Shown piece by piece: positions 24,693 through 37,099 of a stretch of 64,000 nucleotides of DNA; the stretch's first letter is position 1, and every line of letters starts with the position of its first letter. The position numbers and the translations under genes were made by a program. The notes under the pieces were generated by a model. The model was not told the DNA's origin, did no database searches, and worked only from the letters and a program-made list of their open reading frames with translations. Source of the stretch: Helichrysum umbraculigerum (Eukaryota; Streptophyta; Magnoliopsida; Asterales; Asteraceae); assembly GCA_949592205.1 (NCBI GenBank), contig CATIUR010000001.1, positions 210,868,250 to 210,932,249 of the forward strand, given 5' to 3'.

Positions 24693-26894
24693 AAAAGAGT
24701 TGGTTTTGGTTTTGGGTTTTCTATCCTAAATTAAACTAAACTAAATTAGAAGATGGAGGTTACTTTGGGCGTTCAGCAATTAAAGCGATTGTCTACTATG
24801 ATGTGGTTTAGAAGTTGTTAAATATGGATAGTTCTAATGAAGATAAGTTCGTAAGTTAATGTGAGCTATTACTACAATCCTTCTATCGGGCTAACGCGGA
24901 GGTGTCCACAATCAGGCAAATAGAATGTCACGTGGATTGCATAATATATTAAAGTACACACCGAAAGTTCTCTCAAATGTATACCCACATTATCCGACAG
25001 TCAACCTCGAATCCCATTCCCTAATCTCGGTCGTCAGAGATGTCCGAATCATGGCATAGTTTGTTGAATAAACAATCTTATGAACGAGGGTTATCCTCAC
25101 CGGAATAGGTTGGGCCAACCGGTCTAGGCGGCCGGATAATATGTCATCGTTTATTCGTACGAGTCATCAACATTACTTAGGGATGCAACAAAACAGGGGT
25201 GATTTATGCTACAAATAGAAACCTAGGTAATACGTTTGTTATTCGTTTCATAATATAACTACCTTCGGTCGTTCTTGACTTCCATACATTTGTACTCCGC
25301 CGTAAGCGTTTCCAGTACTATATCAAAGAACAGTCGAATAGGGGCCGTCATATTATTTCACGATAATCAATGCCGTTTATATTTTACTATTATGATGATC
25401 CTAAGGCAACCATCAAACAATAACATGCAATAAGATGATCAAAGCAACAGTTCAATTTAAGCATACAAAAGTATTATCTAAGTTGAGGATATTCCCAAAG
25501 TTGTCTCAAAAATATCGTCTATATGAATTTAATCTTAATATACCTCTATTCCCATATTCCGTGTCTCTTGGATCCTATTTTGGTTTAGAGAACACCGGCC
25601 ATGCCGAGCTCAATGATTCAATCTAACATAGTATAACTAAGTGACCCGTATCCTATGAGTTAGCTACGTTCATTTTTGGATAAGGTTTTAGTCATAACAT
25701 GAGTTGGGCAGATAAACGATAAAGATTTAATTCCTATATCCATTTGTAATGTAAACCATCCGCAATCTCATAACATACCACATAGTCACATATTTAATAC
25801 TTTCTAAACGACTATCATAGCAGACAATTGAGTTATTTAGCTAATCTTGGCAATTATAGCATGCATATTTAAATTTATTAAAGAAAAGAAAACAAACATA
25901 TTTAAATACGATAGATAGATTAACACCTGGAAAGAGATACAAATAACTCGTAGCTAGAATATGCATCCCGGAGCACCTCCGTACAAATCTTCCTTGACTA
26001 GTTAATTAGCTAGTCTAATTAACTTGGAAGAATTCGAATTAAAATTACAAAGAAATAAAGATAAAGAAGTGTGTTTTTGTAGGTATGTAGGTGTATCTTG
26101 GTGCATTTTGCAAATGAGCCTCATGCCTCCTATTTATAGGAGAGTTTTGGTGCGTTTTAGTAAGTGGAAGCTCACAATAGCAAAAGGTGGAAAAGGTGGT
26201 GGCACCGGGTACGAAAAAGGTGGAAAAGGTGGTGCACCGGGTACGGAAAAACACGTAAAGGTCTAGCACCGGGTACACGAAAGGACCAAAAAGCGGAAAC
26301 CGTGCAGGTAACAGCCAGCCGGCGGCGGCTAGGTGGCAGCCGGAGGCAGTGGGGTGACTGGCCGGCGGCTGGCACCCCCCCTCCCCCCCGCACAGGTTCA
26401 TCGCCTGTTGCCTCGTTTCTCGATTCGTGCGTGTTGTCTTCGTTATGCGTCCGTTCGCATCGATTCTTTTTTTGTTGGATTCGTTTTTCAAAAAAAAAGA
26501 TTTAGATGAAAAGATATCCCAAAAATATATCCTTGAACTTTAGATGTGTCGTACGAATTGTTTGAATCTTCCAGCGTGCGTAGAATCTTCATTCTTCATC
26601 CGTTTTTGCCGATTCTTCTTCTGTTGGATTCGTAATTTGAATCTTGGGTAAGATGGATGTTGGTGATGGTCACTTTTTCCTTGAAATCTTGTTTTGATGT
26701 CTTGAATCTTCAAACGTGCGTGGAATCTTCGTTTTTTGGCCGTTTTGCTTGATTTTGCTCGTGCAACCTTGTTTTGATCTTCTTAGCATATTATCAATGA
26801 TTTGTGCATTGTTTGAGTCCAAATGCCAAGTATTGCTCCAGAATGAGAGAGATATCGGTGGTAAAAACGTGACTTTTTACACGATATCAGTCAT

Positions 26895-28956
26895 AAACTT
26901 GATGTTTAATGGAACTTGATTATTATATGATTGCCATGACCGGTTAGACCATCCCGAGTCAATGTTGATGCGAAATGTATATAAGAACTAGGAAGTTCTT
27001 CAAAGTCGTGATTTTGACATGAGTTGAATGCTCTCAAATAAAGTTAATATTACCGACTAAAGTTGGAATTGAATTCCTTAATATTCTGGATGTGATAAAA
27101 GGGGATATATGTAGGCCTATATATCCACCTAATAGACCATTTAGAGCTTTTAAATCGATGCATTGTTTAAATGGTCATGAATATTGCAACCTAGAGTTTG
27201 CATGATTAAGTGGCTCGCCTAGTGAGATTGCGAACACATATTCCAGATATCATATATGTTTTGAAAATGTCGGTAAATGAAACATATGTTAAGCGTCATC
27301 AGTTGATTGTAATGAAAGTTGAACATCTATTAGTTCATACATAAATTACTTTTGTTGAAACGCTAACAAGTGTATTTAGTATACCACAATGACTGCGGTC
27401 ATGATGAGAGCATAACTATTACTTATAGTATGGGGCCATGTTAGTAACATGAAACACTATGAATTCGCATCGGGCCAACATGATTATGAGGACTCCCCGT
27501 GATACTTGATTTTTGGTCATAAAGAGATATATCCCATCTTAAGAGTTGTGTTATACATAATTTAGTTGCTCCACCACAACTTACAAAGAAACTATTTGAA
27601 GAAGGTTGAGAATAGACCAAAAAGATTATTGGGAATATGTATGGGGAGAGGATAAGCAGCAGCTTGAATTGGAATTATCATTATATGATATTGATCCTCG
27701 TAGTAAGAATGAACTCAAAGTTCAAATGATAATTCATATTAAATAGTTGCCAGACATGTTCATTGACCGAAATTGAGTGACTATGTCACCTGTATAAGCT
27801 GCTCATGCTCCGGTTAAGATTGGTAATAAGTCCACGACATGTGAAACGTGGTAGATTAATCGATTCCAAATATAATCCTCGAAGTAAAAAGGGAGCAAGA
27901 TATTTAGATGATCAAAGTCGAGGTAATAAAGACCCCATGAGAGTTTGATAAAGAGAAACTAGACAAGAAGGTTCTAGATGAACCTCGGGTACCCCAAAAG
28001 TGAAAACTGAAAAGTGAAATGATCTTAATAATTAATATTGTGTCTCGGAAAGTGTGGAATCGAATAAATGAAATCGACGTCACTAATGTTATTGTATAAT
28101 ATAGCGCTAGATATTATATACGAGGATTGTGAAAGTATTCCTGCCAAGAAGCGCAGATGTAGAGATTATTGGCCTACATGAAAAGACGCAAGAAAGTTAT
28201 GAAAAGTGAAATATCTTGATGTAAGATTGTTACACTTAAACTCTATACACGTGAGGTGTAAACTATATTGTATATAATTCGGTCTTCAAAAGCCCAATGA
28301 GTGTAAACTTATGAGATATAAGGCAAGATTGGTGATAAAAAGATTCTTTGCAAAGACCGAGATTTATATACGAAGAGACATTTTTTGATTGGTGGATGCA
28401 ACTGTCTTATTGATTTCTTAAAAGGTCTGGCAATAAAAGAGAAACTTGGATTGCGTATATTGGATATTATTAGAGCTCATTTATTAATGAAACTTCGTGA
28501 AAGATATGAAACTCTTAAAGAATGTTTCATGATCTAAAATGCATTAAAATAGAAGGAAAGGTTCTCAAGAACACTATTTGATCAAACGGAATAAGTAAGT
28601 CCTTATATCGATGAAAAATCACTTTGGCACATATGATAAAATCGGTCTTGCAATATTTTTTGAAAAGAATATGCTATATACATTGATTGTATTAGCCCAT
28701 GTATCATTTATATGTAAGCATTTTGAAATTCATATATTATTAGAACTATTTGAAAGCTTCCAAAAGTGATTGGTACTCATTAAAGAAATTGAGATGAACG
28801 GTTTTGTTCTATCATGGGTTAAGGATTGAAGCATCCTAATGATGTAATATTTGTGCCCTAATAGAAACATATATAAGATTTGCTAATAAGACTTTATGGG
28901 CTAACTACATTCACTAAACACTTCAATGGTTGTATAATATTATTTTATTCCTTTCG
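26895..28956 (+). pseudogene. Degenerate copia pol (pre-integrase, integrase, reverse transcriptase)
   Basis: Reading across several frames shows a copia order. A pre-integrase HDRLxHP-type motif lies near 26935-26955. Next is an integrase start resembling G-D-I-C-x-P-I-x-P-P near 27103-27140, then further integrase remnants at 27400-27760. A reverse-transcriptase start with M-R-Y-K-A-R-L-V lies near 28310-28335, and an L-T-x-F-T-K-like RNase H end near 28900. Stops and frameshifts occur every few dozen codons, so nothing can be expressed. It is interrupted at 28957 by the next solo LTR. Confidence 0.7.
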
Positions 28957-28961
28957 ACCCC

Positions 28962-31425
28962 TGATAACACGTAAAAAGTCATGTTTTTACGTACGTTATC
29001 TTCCACATTTTAGGCACAAAGTTAACTAAAACACACTTAAAAGGACATTATTCATAAAGTTTTGTTAACTAAGTCAAAACAGAGTCGATGTTTGTAAAAT
29101 CACTGAAAATGGCATGAAAAATGTAAGAAACAGGGCAAAACTGTTTCACCGTACATCCGTTCATTCATTTTAATGCATCTTGAGCTACACTCCGAGTTAG
29201 GACCTCTAACTTATGTCATTTTCTTCGTTAGGAAATTACGAAACCGTGAGCGTGAGAATCACTCAAAACGGATAAACGACGAAGAAGTTACGCTCGAACG
29301 AAGGAACGAAGAACCGAGGAATCAGGATACGGGAGAGCTAGACCGTATACGGCCAAACTAGACCGTATACGGCCTAGCACAGACCGTATACGGCCTAGCA
29401 CAGCCGTATACGGCCTGTGTTCTCCCGTATTCACCCTATGCTCTCCCATATACGGTCCAGTTCAACCGTATTTGCCCTAGCTCAACTGTATCGTGCGTTT
29501 GGTCAATAAAAATCAGACTTTTATTCGGGTTTGCGATACGGTTGTGCATTTGAAGGTTTGGATACGGTCTACGGATACGGTTGTGCGTTGCCTATATAAT
29601 GAAGCCTCATTTCCACATTTTCAAACAACTTCATCCATCCAACACTCTCATACTTCAATTCTCTTCGTTTTCTTTACGTTTTTATAGTTTTACTCTCTCT
29701 CTAGGTTAGTTTAGTAGATAGTTTCTCTCTCTAGAGTTTTCTCTCTCTAGAGAGAGAGATAGTTAGTTGGTTAGCAGTAGAGAGAGAAGGAAGCTGGTAT
29801 TGTAATCACGGTGTAATAAAAGCATTCTTGGTGCAAGACTCTGTCTTTCTTTTCAGCCGTTACGCTGCTCAATTTACTGGTGATATATATCTTTTCATAC
29901 TTATACTATGTCCGAATTATTTCTGCCTGCTTGTATGATGTATGTTACTGTTATTGCCATGCTTATTGAGTAGTGTGCTGTTGCGGTTGTTGAAATGTAG
30001 ATAATTAGACGTAGGGATGATGTTGAATTAATCTTTAAAACTATATAATTGGGAATTGTTATTTTTGTTATGTCTAAAACTTATCATGCATCTAGACTTA
30101 GTTATGGATCACCCTTTCCAGTCCTTCGCGTGACTGCTACTTTAGGCTTAGAACTTGATCACCTCTAGGTACAGTAGGAAGTTATCTGTGTTATAGTACG
30201 AAGTCGTGTCTGTCACTGTAATTCGGCTGAAATACTAAGTATAGCTTTGGAAACACCACTGGTGGAGTACAACGTGGAAGCTCCGGAAATAGCCGTATGT
30301 GCCAACACTGTGGACTACCTAGAGACCCTAGAATATGGCCTAGGAACCAATATAACTGTGGAAATGTTACAGTACACCGTCTGTCCACCCCTGGAACTGA
30401 AGCTATGGAAACATTTCGACATAGTACACCGTACCTGTACCTAGGGATAAAAGCTACAACATATCCCTGGTTACAAAGGATCTGTGGAACTGTTTAAGTG
30501 TAGTACATCGTGAACGGTGCCTAGTGTGGTACGCTGTGGAATGAGTATGCATTGTACACCGCTGGTGTTCCTAGGGCTGAATGACTGATTGCAAAGGAGA
30601 GTCTAGATCATGACAGAAGTATTTAAGCCAGTCAAACGTAAGGAATGAGTCTAGTGATGAAAGTCAAGCCCAGCAGTGGTTCAGAATTCTTAAAACCCCT
30701 ATACTCTACAAAACTGATAGTTTAGAATAACAAAGTAATGATCTGAACATGTTTAGGAGATGGCATTTACATTTAGGTGTTAAGAACGGTCAGAATAACC
30801 CAATGGGCAGTCTGTTACCTTATTCCTGCACCCTTCAAGGGTCACTGGTCCAAAAGACAGTGTGGGGGGTTGAGCAGCCTGTTCTGATCAGAATCACGAT
30901 AGCCTAGGTGCTCAGTGACATACGGATTCTGGTAATTAACTAGAATAAGTAGGGACCTAGTGTTTACACCCATAATGCATTTGTCTATTAACTGAAAATG
31001 TCCCCAATTATCTTTATAATAAGCATCATCCCGACAACCGATTATCGAAGTTTCAACTGCCGCAATTCTCTATCTGTCTACCTAGCTACCGATTCTCCTC
31101 TATCTTTTATTTTACTGCACGTAGTTAATTAATTAAATTAGAAAACTAAAACACCAAAAACCTACCTACTTACACAAAACCATCCTAAAAGTGAACCCTA
31201 TCTTTGGCATCGCTTCGTTTCAATTCGCTCCGATTTAAGAACGACCTCGAGTTATACTTGCTGCTTACTCACCCTGTGTAGTAGGTAGTATTTATAAGTT
31301 GAGCCCCAGCTCTTTATAAATTTAAAACCCACTGATCCAGCCAAGCGGTGGTTAAGTCCTGCTGACGACAAGGACGGTTCACTCCCAAGGTGAGCTAAAG
31401 AGACCCGACCGTTGGGCTGGCATCA
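28962..31425 (+). mobile_element. Tat-like gypsy solo LTR, 2464 bp
   Basis: TG...CA ends with 5-bp duplication ACCCC (28957-28961 and 31426-31430), inserted near the end of the copia pol remnant. U3-type features are four CCGTATACGG palindromes (29343-29413) and a TATA box CTATATAAT at 29592-29600. A CT-rich leader and an AATAAA signal at 29815-29820 follow. The long remaining part would be R/U5. No coding region is visible, so it is most likely a solo LTR; a short non-coding (LARD-like) element with no internal LTR boundary is less likely. Confidence 0.85.
29343..29413. repeat. Four CCGTATACGG palindromes, about 20-bp period
   Basis: Perfect 10-bp palindromes at 29343-29352, 29363-29372, 29384-29393 and 29404-29413 (spacing 20, 21, 20), about two helical turns apart. 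Decayed copies (CCCATATACGG, CCGTATT) follow to about 29490. They lie 180-250 bp upstream of the LTR TATA box. Confidence 0.95.
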
Positions 31426-31430
31426 ACCCC

Positions 31431-31929
31431 TGAAGGATGACAAGGAAATTAGTGGTCAAGAATTATATTATTTAATTATCATTGGGCATTTAGATCTATA
31501 CCTATTCATATGGGATATTTGTTGGCGAGTTATAACTTGTTTCTTTTGAAAGGTATTTGTTGTGTTGCTAACACGTAAGGATTGATACATCGATGGTGGA
31601 GCCATGACTTATTTTGTGAACGTGATAATTTACTCATGGATTAAGAAAGAGTAGAATGTGATGATATTAGCCGTCAACAAGTTTGTACAAGTGATGAGAT
31701 CAAGTAATGTGCTCATCAGGGGGAGAAAATATGTGTTGCACTCTTTTTCCCTTGACTATGATTTTGTCACACTGGGTTTTTCTAGCAAGGTTTTTAATGA
31801 GGCAACATCCCCAAGCGTATTAAAAGAATTATGTACTCTTTTTCCTTACTAGATTTTTGTCCCTTTGGGTTTTATCTAGTAAGGTTTTAACGAGGCATAA
31901 TCTTTTTATAATGGACATCCAAGGGGGAG
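31431..31929 (+). pseudogene. 3' end of the degenerate copia pol and polypurine tract
   Basis: Continues the copia interior after the solo LTR. Near 31740-31920 two similar segments (CTCTTTTTCC...GGTTTT...AAGGTTTTAAYGAGGC) form a direct repeat of about 95 bp that is usual before the polypurine tract in this copia type. The region ends with AAGGGGGAG at 31921-31929. No intact frame. Confidence 0.6.
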
Positions 31930-32124
31930 TGTTATGGATAAATATGGAATGGATGTCCATATCTGTTATATTAGTTAGAGATTGTATTATATTAGGAGAC
32001 TATTTCTTACTTGTAGATTACTCCATCTTGAAACTATATTATACCTCCTTGGTGAGATGAATAATACAATTCTTCATTCTCTCTTTTCCCTGTATCTTGT
32101 TCACTGTTCTTTACTTTTACAACA
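31930..32124 (+). repeat. 3' LTR of the copia element
   Basis: 195 bp, directly after the polypurine tract AAGGGGGAG (31921-31929). It starts TGTTATGG, ends ACAACA and is followed by the target duplication ATAAA. Confidence 0.9.
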
Positions 32125-32129
32125 ATAAA

Positions 32130-32960
32130 TACTAATTTCAGAATATAATCTACTTTTGCACGTATACCCATCATAACATACTACGGACTACAATATATTA
32201 TTACCACCATACGGTATATTCCTATTTATAAAACTATGGTAATTGTTTGAAATGAGTGATAGATTATTCTTAACCTTAACATGCATCATAAAACTATATT
32301 CAAAACAATGAACAAAAAATCTACAATTAAGTCAAAAAACGAAGCGTACCTCGATCATAAGATAGAGAAACTTCTTACAGTATTACCTCCGACAAAATTT
32401 TGAGAAGTAAATTATATTTCATATGTTTTATTGTTAAATACGTTATACACACGGATGGTGAATCAACCTATTTAAATGTTAGACCCGTTATATACGTGGA
32501 TTTTGAATAAAATTATCTTTTATATAATTAAATGTTAATTAACTTTCATTTCTCCTACTTGAGTCTTATTATCCGGTGACTATTAAATTATATTTAGGAA
32601 TAAAATTACCTGAGTGAAAAAATTACTTATAGAAAGTTATAATAATGGAGCCTCTAATCACAATACAAAACATAATTGTGAACGACGGTTTTTATCATGA
32701 ATATGTGTTTCTAAACCTGTGTATAGACACGGATTTTTGAAGTAAAGTATATTTCATCTATTTAATATATTTTTGAAGTAAAGTATATTTCTAAACCTGT
32801 GTATAGACCCGTTATACACACAATTGGTGAATCAAACTATTTAAATGTTAGACCCGTTTATACGGATGTTGAATCAAACCATATTTTTTTATTTACATGT
32901 TAATTAAGTTTTATCTTCCCAAACTTTTGAGTCTTATTATTCGACGATTCTTAAACTATA
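32130..32960. repeat. Left part of a degenerate tandem array (units of about 0.6 kb)
   Basis: Non-coding AT-rich sequence. From about 32390 the text repeats motifs found again at 46164-46890: TTTATCATGAATAT, ACACGGAT..TTGAATCAAA, TTATTATYCGRCGATTCTTAAA and AGAAAGTTATAATAATGGAG. It is one array interrupted at 32960 by a Helitron. No gene. Confidence 0.65.
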
Positions 32961-33284
32961 TCTATCTGATATATTAAAAGAAAAATCTTGGAAGATCTAT
33001 GTCCCTTGGATGGGAGGTAAACTTGCTAGATCTAACCATTGATCCATTTAATGACATACTTAATCTAATTTATTAATGGTAAAAAGACAAATCTACCCTA
33101 ATTTATTTTCAATTTTAATCCTTAATGATTGCCCCAATTAATGTAAATCACCCCTTCAACTATTTAGGCAATGTTTTTAATTTTGAATTATTTTACATTA
33201 TTATTGTTACTATATTTATATCTGTTAATTGTTAACTATGACTTTTGTTATATTGATTTTTAGTTTTGCATGATTTGAAATTTT

Positions 33285-34135
33285 GGGCTAATTTCATATA
33301 TACCCCATTTAAGCCTCAAAATATCAAATTTACCCACCTAAACTACAATATATCATATATATCCAATTTAAATTTAATATAATCTTTATGTTTCAATAAA
33401 GTATTAAAGTATTAAAGGAGACACAAGTAGATGGCATCATAACTCTGAGCATCCACACTCCAATTGTTTAACAACAGTGCCACATAAGCATTCAACTCTG
33501 ATTTACCAATCTTCACAATGCATTATACTTAACCAAAACACTTAACATCTTCTTTCATATTTAAAATTATAATTATATTATATATGTGTGAGACAAGGGA
33601 GATGGATAAAGGGGAGACGAACCCCACTACTAAGGTAAATGAAGGTTTAGTCAGAGAGCAACTTGTATTTACTTTTGGAGTTCCACAATCCATAAACCCC
33701 CATGTACTCATATTAAACTTTGTTTGACAAATGACATGTCACTTGATTGTGGATGCTCTCATGCATACAAAAGCACTTATACATGTCAATATAATTGATT
33801 AGGGTTTTGATAAAAAAAAGTAATAATAAAAAAAATCAAAAAATTTTTGATTGATGTAGATTCATAGAGTAATCAGGAATGAACATCTATAGAGAGATTA
33901 GGAATGAACAAAATATGGAATGATTATTGTTAGCTATAAAATAAAGGGTAGGATTGTCTATATTATATTATTAGATAATTATTATGAATTTAAATATTTT
34001 AATTTTGATCAAATAGATTGATTTGGGTATAGTTGATAGATAATGAGCTTAAATTGGGTATATATAATATTATGTGATTTAGGTGGGTAAATTTGATATT
34101 TTAAGGTTTAAATGGGGTATATATGAAATTAGCCC
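33285..34135. mobile_element. MULE-type MITE inside the Helitron, 851 bp
   Basis: Terminal inverted repeats start GGGCTAATTTCATATATACC. They match over about 57 bp with two mismatches, then weakly to about 95 bp. The 9-bp duplication TGAAATTTT lies at 33276-33284 and 34136-34144. No transposase. It hosts a smaller element at 33447-33758. Confidence 0.9.
33447..33758. mobile_element. Small MITE nested in the MITE
   Basis: 11-bp perfect inverted ends GAGCATCCACA (33447-33457, complement at 33748-33758), 312 bp long. I see no convincing target duplication, so the superfamily and exact ends are open. Confidence 0.5.
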
Positions 34136-34183
34136 TGAAATTTTTATATATGTAAAACGTGATTCATAATTAAAAATTATTTA

Positions 34184-34470
34184 TAATCTAATGATACTAT
34201 ATTAATTTATTGTATACATTATAAGAAAACCATTGAAAGAATGAGGGTGATTACATCGAGATCAACTTTTATGATCGAACCCTTAATCTATTTAATGACA
34301 CATTTAATCCTATTTTCTATATGGTTAATCTAATGATACAGATATTAATTTATTCAGTACATTATAAGAAAACCATTGAAAGAACAAGGGTGATTGTATT
34401 GAGATCAACTTTTATGATCCAACCCTGAATCTATTTAATGACACAGTTAATCATATTTTCTATATGGCTA
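34184..34470. repeat. Two tandem copies of a 142-bp unit in the Helitron
   Basis: Both copies begin TAATCTAATGATAC (34184 and 34326) and share ATTATAAGAAAACCATTGAAAG, GAGATCAACTTTTATGATC and AATCTATTTAATGACAC, with about 10% differences by eye. Confidence 0.8.
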
Positions 34471-34829
34471 ATTAATAATATACTATCGTATATTTACAAT
34501 ATTAATCCTTGGTGTTTCATCCATAATTGTAAATGCCCTCTTACACAAGTTACACTATTAAATATGTACCAAAATAGGAGCTATAATCTAGAATTAGATC
34601 CCCCATATATCAATGGTATGTGTCCACCCCACCCGCAAGAAACATCAATGCCGAGCAAATTACATGTCCACTAATCACCCACATGTGCTGATGAACGGAT
34701 TTGAATCCCTGATCTGTTGGTCACACATGTGAGATCTGAGCGTTTGCAATGACAGTACCACTTGAGGTATGCCCAATTGTTAACTTTAGATCTATATAAT
34801 TATATGTGTAAATATATTGTGAATCATAG

Positions 34830-35490
34830 TTTTTATGGACGCGTATTCTTGGGCATGAGGCCGGTTAGTTAGTATTTATTATATGTCTCATTAGAGTTAA
34901 GGTGACTAAAATATGGATGCTTAAACATAGGTGTTTGTGATGAAAACAAGTGAGAAAAATGAATTTTACCAACTTTTGACATATATATAATAAATAAATG
35001 TATATAAATATTATGAATCATAATTTGTAAGGATACGTCGTCCTTCCCAAGGCAGTTTTTAGGATTCATTATAATTCTATTAAATAATTTGTGTGAATAA
35101 GATATGGATGCAAAAAGATAGATTTTTATAACGAAAACAAGTGAAAAGTTGAGTTTTCACTAACTTTGCATATATATAACTGTATAATATTATGAATAAT
35201 AATTTGTATGGACACATAGATATGGGCATGAGATTCGTTAGGATTTATTGAATGTCTATAATAGAGCTTACATGAATAAGAGATGGACGGTCAAAGATAG
35301 GTGTTTGTGATGGAAACAAGTGAAAAAAATGAGTTTTTCCCCAACTTTGGACTTAAATACTTTTATAAAAATAATATGAATCGAGACGTCATGTGAAAGG
35401 GGTACTTAAGGATTCATTGTATGTCTATAATAGAGTTTCGGTGAATAAGATACGGATACTCAAAGATAGGAAATAAGTGAAAAACATGTC
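34830..35490. repeat. Diverged tandem array, period about 160-193 bp, in the Helitron
   Basis: Four copies are marked by AACAAGTGA-type motifs near 34945, 35137, 35314 and a worn one near 35470. Each is preceded by GGATTCATT..ATGTCT..TAGAGTT and followed by CTAACTTT-type text. Copies differ widely, so the array is old. It occupies the 3' half of the Helitron. Confidence 0.7.
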
Positions 35491-36039
35491 AATAATAGAG
35501 TTTCATCAAATACACACATTTAAACGCAAACACCTATTTTAGGATGAATTTTAGGTGTATATTTTAGGTTGGTTTAGATAGCTTGATAGGAGTTCTATTT
35601 CCCATTGGTTGCATCTCATAACGTATCATCGCCTTAAAAGAAAAACTATTGTCTCATTCCACAAATATGAAAACACTTATTACATCACTAAAACAAATAT
35701 TAATATGTCATCCCGCAAATTTTGCGGGTCTTAAACTAGTTTATTTATAAAATGAAACTACCGCAACAAAAGATATTAATTATAGAAAGTTATAATAAGG
35801 GTAAATGATAAAAATCGGCTACGTACTACCACAAATTAATTCGAGTATGCAACATACTCAACTTATTGTCCATGTATGCAACAAATTGGATAATCTCGTG
35901 TTGAAATCTTGACAAAGTTCATATTTACCTTTTGAAGTTTGGAAAAGCTAACTATACTTACACATCAAATTTTTTTGCCAAGTCAGACGTACAAGTGGCA
36001 TCCACATCATTTATTTGCCTAAAATAATTGGATTAATTA

Positions 36040-37051
36040 TGTTGAGTCACTGGTCGCTGACCAACTCAACTGTTCACTACTCGTTGAAGAAATGGATTGT
36101 ATCGAAGCTGCTGTTGCTGATGATAGGTTTCGCTGATCGTCATTCATTCTGCTTGATAAACTGAGGAAGATTTAAAGTTCAACTTGGTGTGTCGCTGATC
36201 AACGTCAGCGAGAGCTTTACTTCTTCAATTCAATAAAGGCAAAAGTCACTGCCAGAATAAAAGCTAGTCACTGAATATCTTTAGTTCAAGTCATTCTACA
36301 AGAGCATGTTAGCTCGCAGTGAGTGAGGAGGATTACTGCATCTTCAGGGACTATTCAATAAAGCCTCTCAATCATCAAGTACTAAAAGTACTGTACTTAT
36401 CTATACATCAGCAAGAGTGTTCTAGTTTGAAGTATGTCCGAAAGATTACGTGGCAGCAAGTGATTGGTTTTAAGGTAACGAGATATTTGCGGTAACAGAA
36501 TTGGGACCCGCAGAATGTCGGGTCATCAGAGTTCAAACCAATCAAGCAGCGACACGTGTCCTTCCAAGATCCTATTTTGTAGGCTATATTTTAGGAACTC
36601 TTGTAGTATAAATAGTTCAGTGTTTTGTACTGTAGAGGCTAACCGTTCAATTCGTGTTAATCACTGTACATTAGTGAGTAGTTTGTCTAAGCACGACTTA
36701 GCGATTCATCGAGTGAACAACCAGCGTGTTTGTCCACTGCTGTTCATCTCAATTGTAATAGATTAGCTAAGTATTTGAATTGGATTAACTTTGGTTAATC
36801 CATTCCGCATTCAACACTTGTGAATTTTATGATCAATACAATTCACCATTTCAGCTACTATTACATTGTTCTTTGATATTGTCATATCTATTATCTGATA
36901 TACTCTGTTTCTGTTAAAACGATTAAAAACTTTCAATTAACTTAGTCAAAATCAGAAAAAGTTTTTAATTGTATTCAACCCTCCCTTCTACAACTAAACT
37001 TTACACTTTGCGATTCCAAATCACTAACTAATAGTGATCACGGGACTCTCA
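36040..37051 (+). repeat. 5' LTR of the Sirevirus-like element
   Basis: 1012 bp, TGTTGAGTCACTGG...GGGACTCTCA. TATAAATA at 36607-36614. It contains the hairpin TCGCTGA (36192-36198)/TCAGCGA (36205-36211) and many dispersed CGCTGA words. Confidence 0.95.
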
Positions 37052-37099
37052 ATTGGTATCAGAGCAGAGTTGGTTTAAATTCAATTAACCAGGTCTGCA

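Larger units (their letters stand above)
21961..26889 (-). mobile_element. Tat-like solo LTR, reverse orientation, split by another solo LTR
   Basis: It is flanked by GTCAT at 21956-21960 and 26890-26894 and has TG...CA ends. Read on the minus strand it begins TGATATCGTGTAAAAAGTCA, closely parallel to the start of the LTR at 28962 (TGATAACACGTAAAAAGTCA). A TATAAATA box lies on the minus strand at 26138-26131. Without the insertion at 22170-24692 it is about 2.4 kb, similar to the 28962 LTR. No internal coding region remains, so this is a recombination-derived solo LTR. Confidence 0.75.
32961..35739 (+). mobile_element. Non-autonomous Helitron, 2.8 kb, with nested MITEs
   Basis: Starts TCTATCTGATATATTAAAAG after A (32960). 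Ends CTAG (35736-35739) before T (35740). The 3' hairpin is CCCGCAAA (35712-35719) with TTTGCGGG (35721-35728), with an 11-nt tail. The related array unit near 46713/46714 keeps the uninterrupted site, joining the same flanks between A and T. No Rep/helicase frame. It holds a 9-bp-TSD MITE and two tandem-repeat blocks. Confidence 0.9.

Noticed and set aside
26024..26505. Several overlapping frames rich in GGKGG / PPSRRR
   Set aside because: Low-complexity GC-rich part of a solo LTR near its TATA box. Frames overlap on both strands, so none is a gene.
30191..30497. Three overlapping frames in 30.2-30.5 kb
   Set aside because: Inside a solo LTR with clear TSD; frames overlap on both strands and have no homology I recognise.
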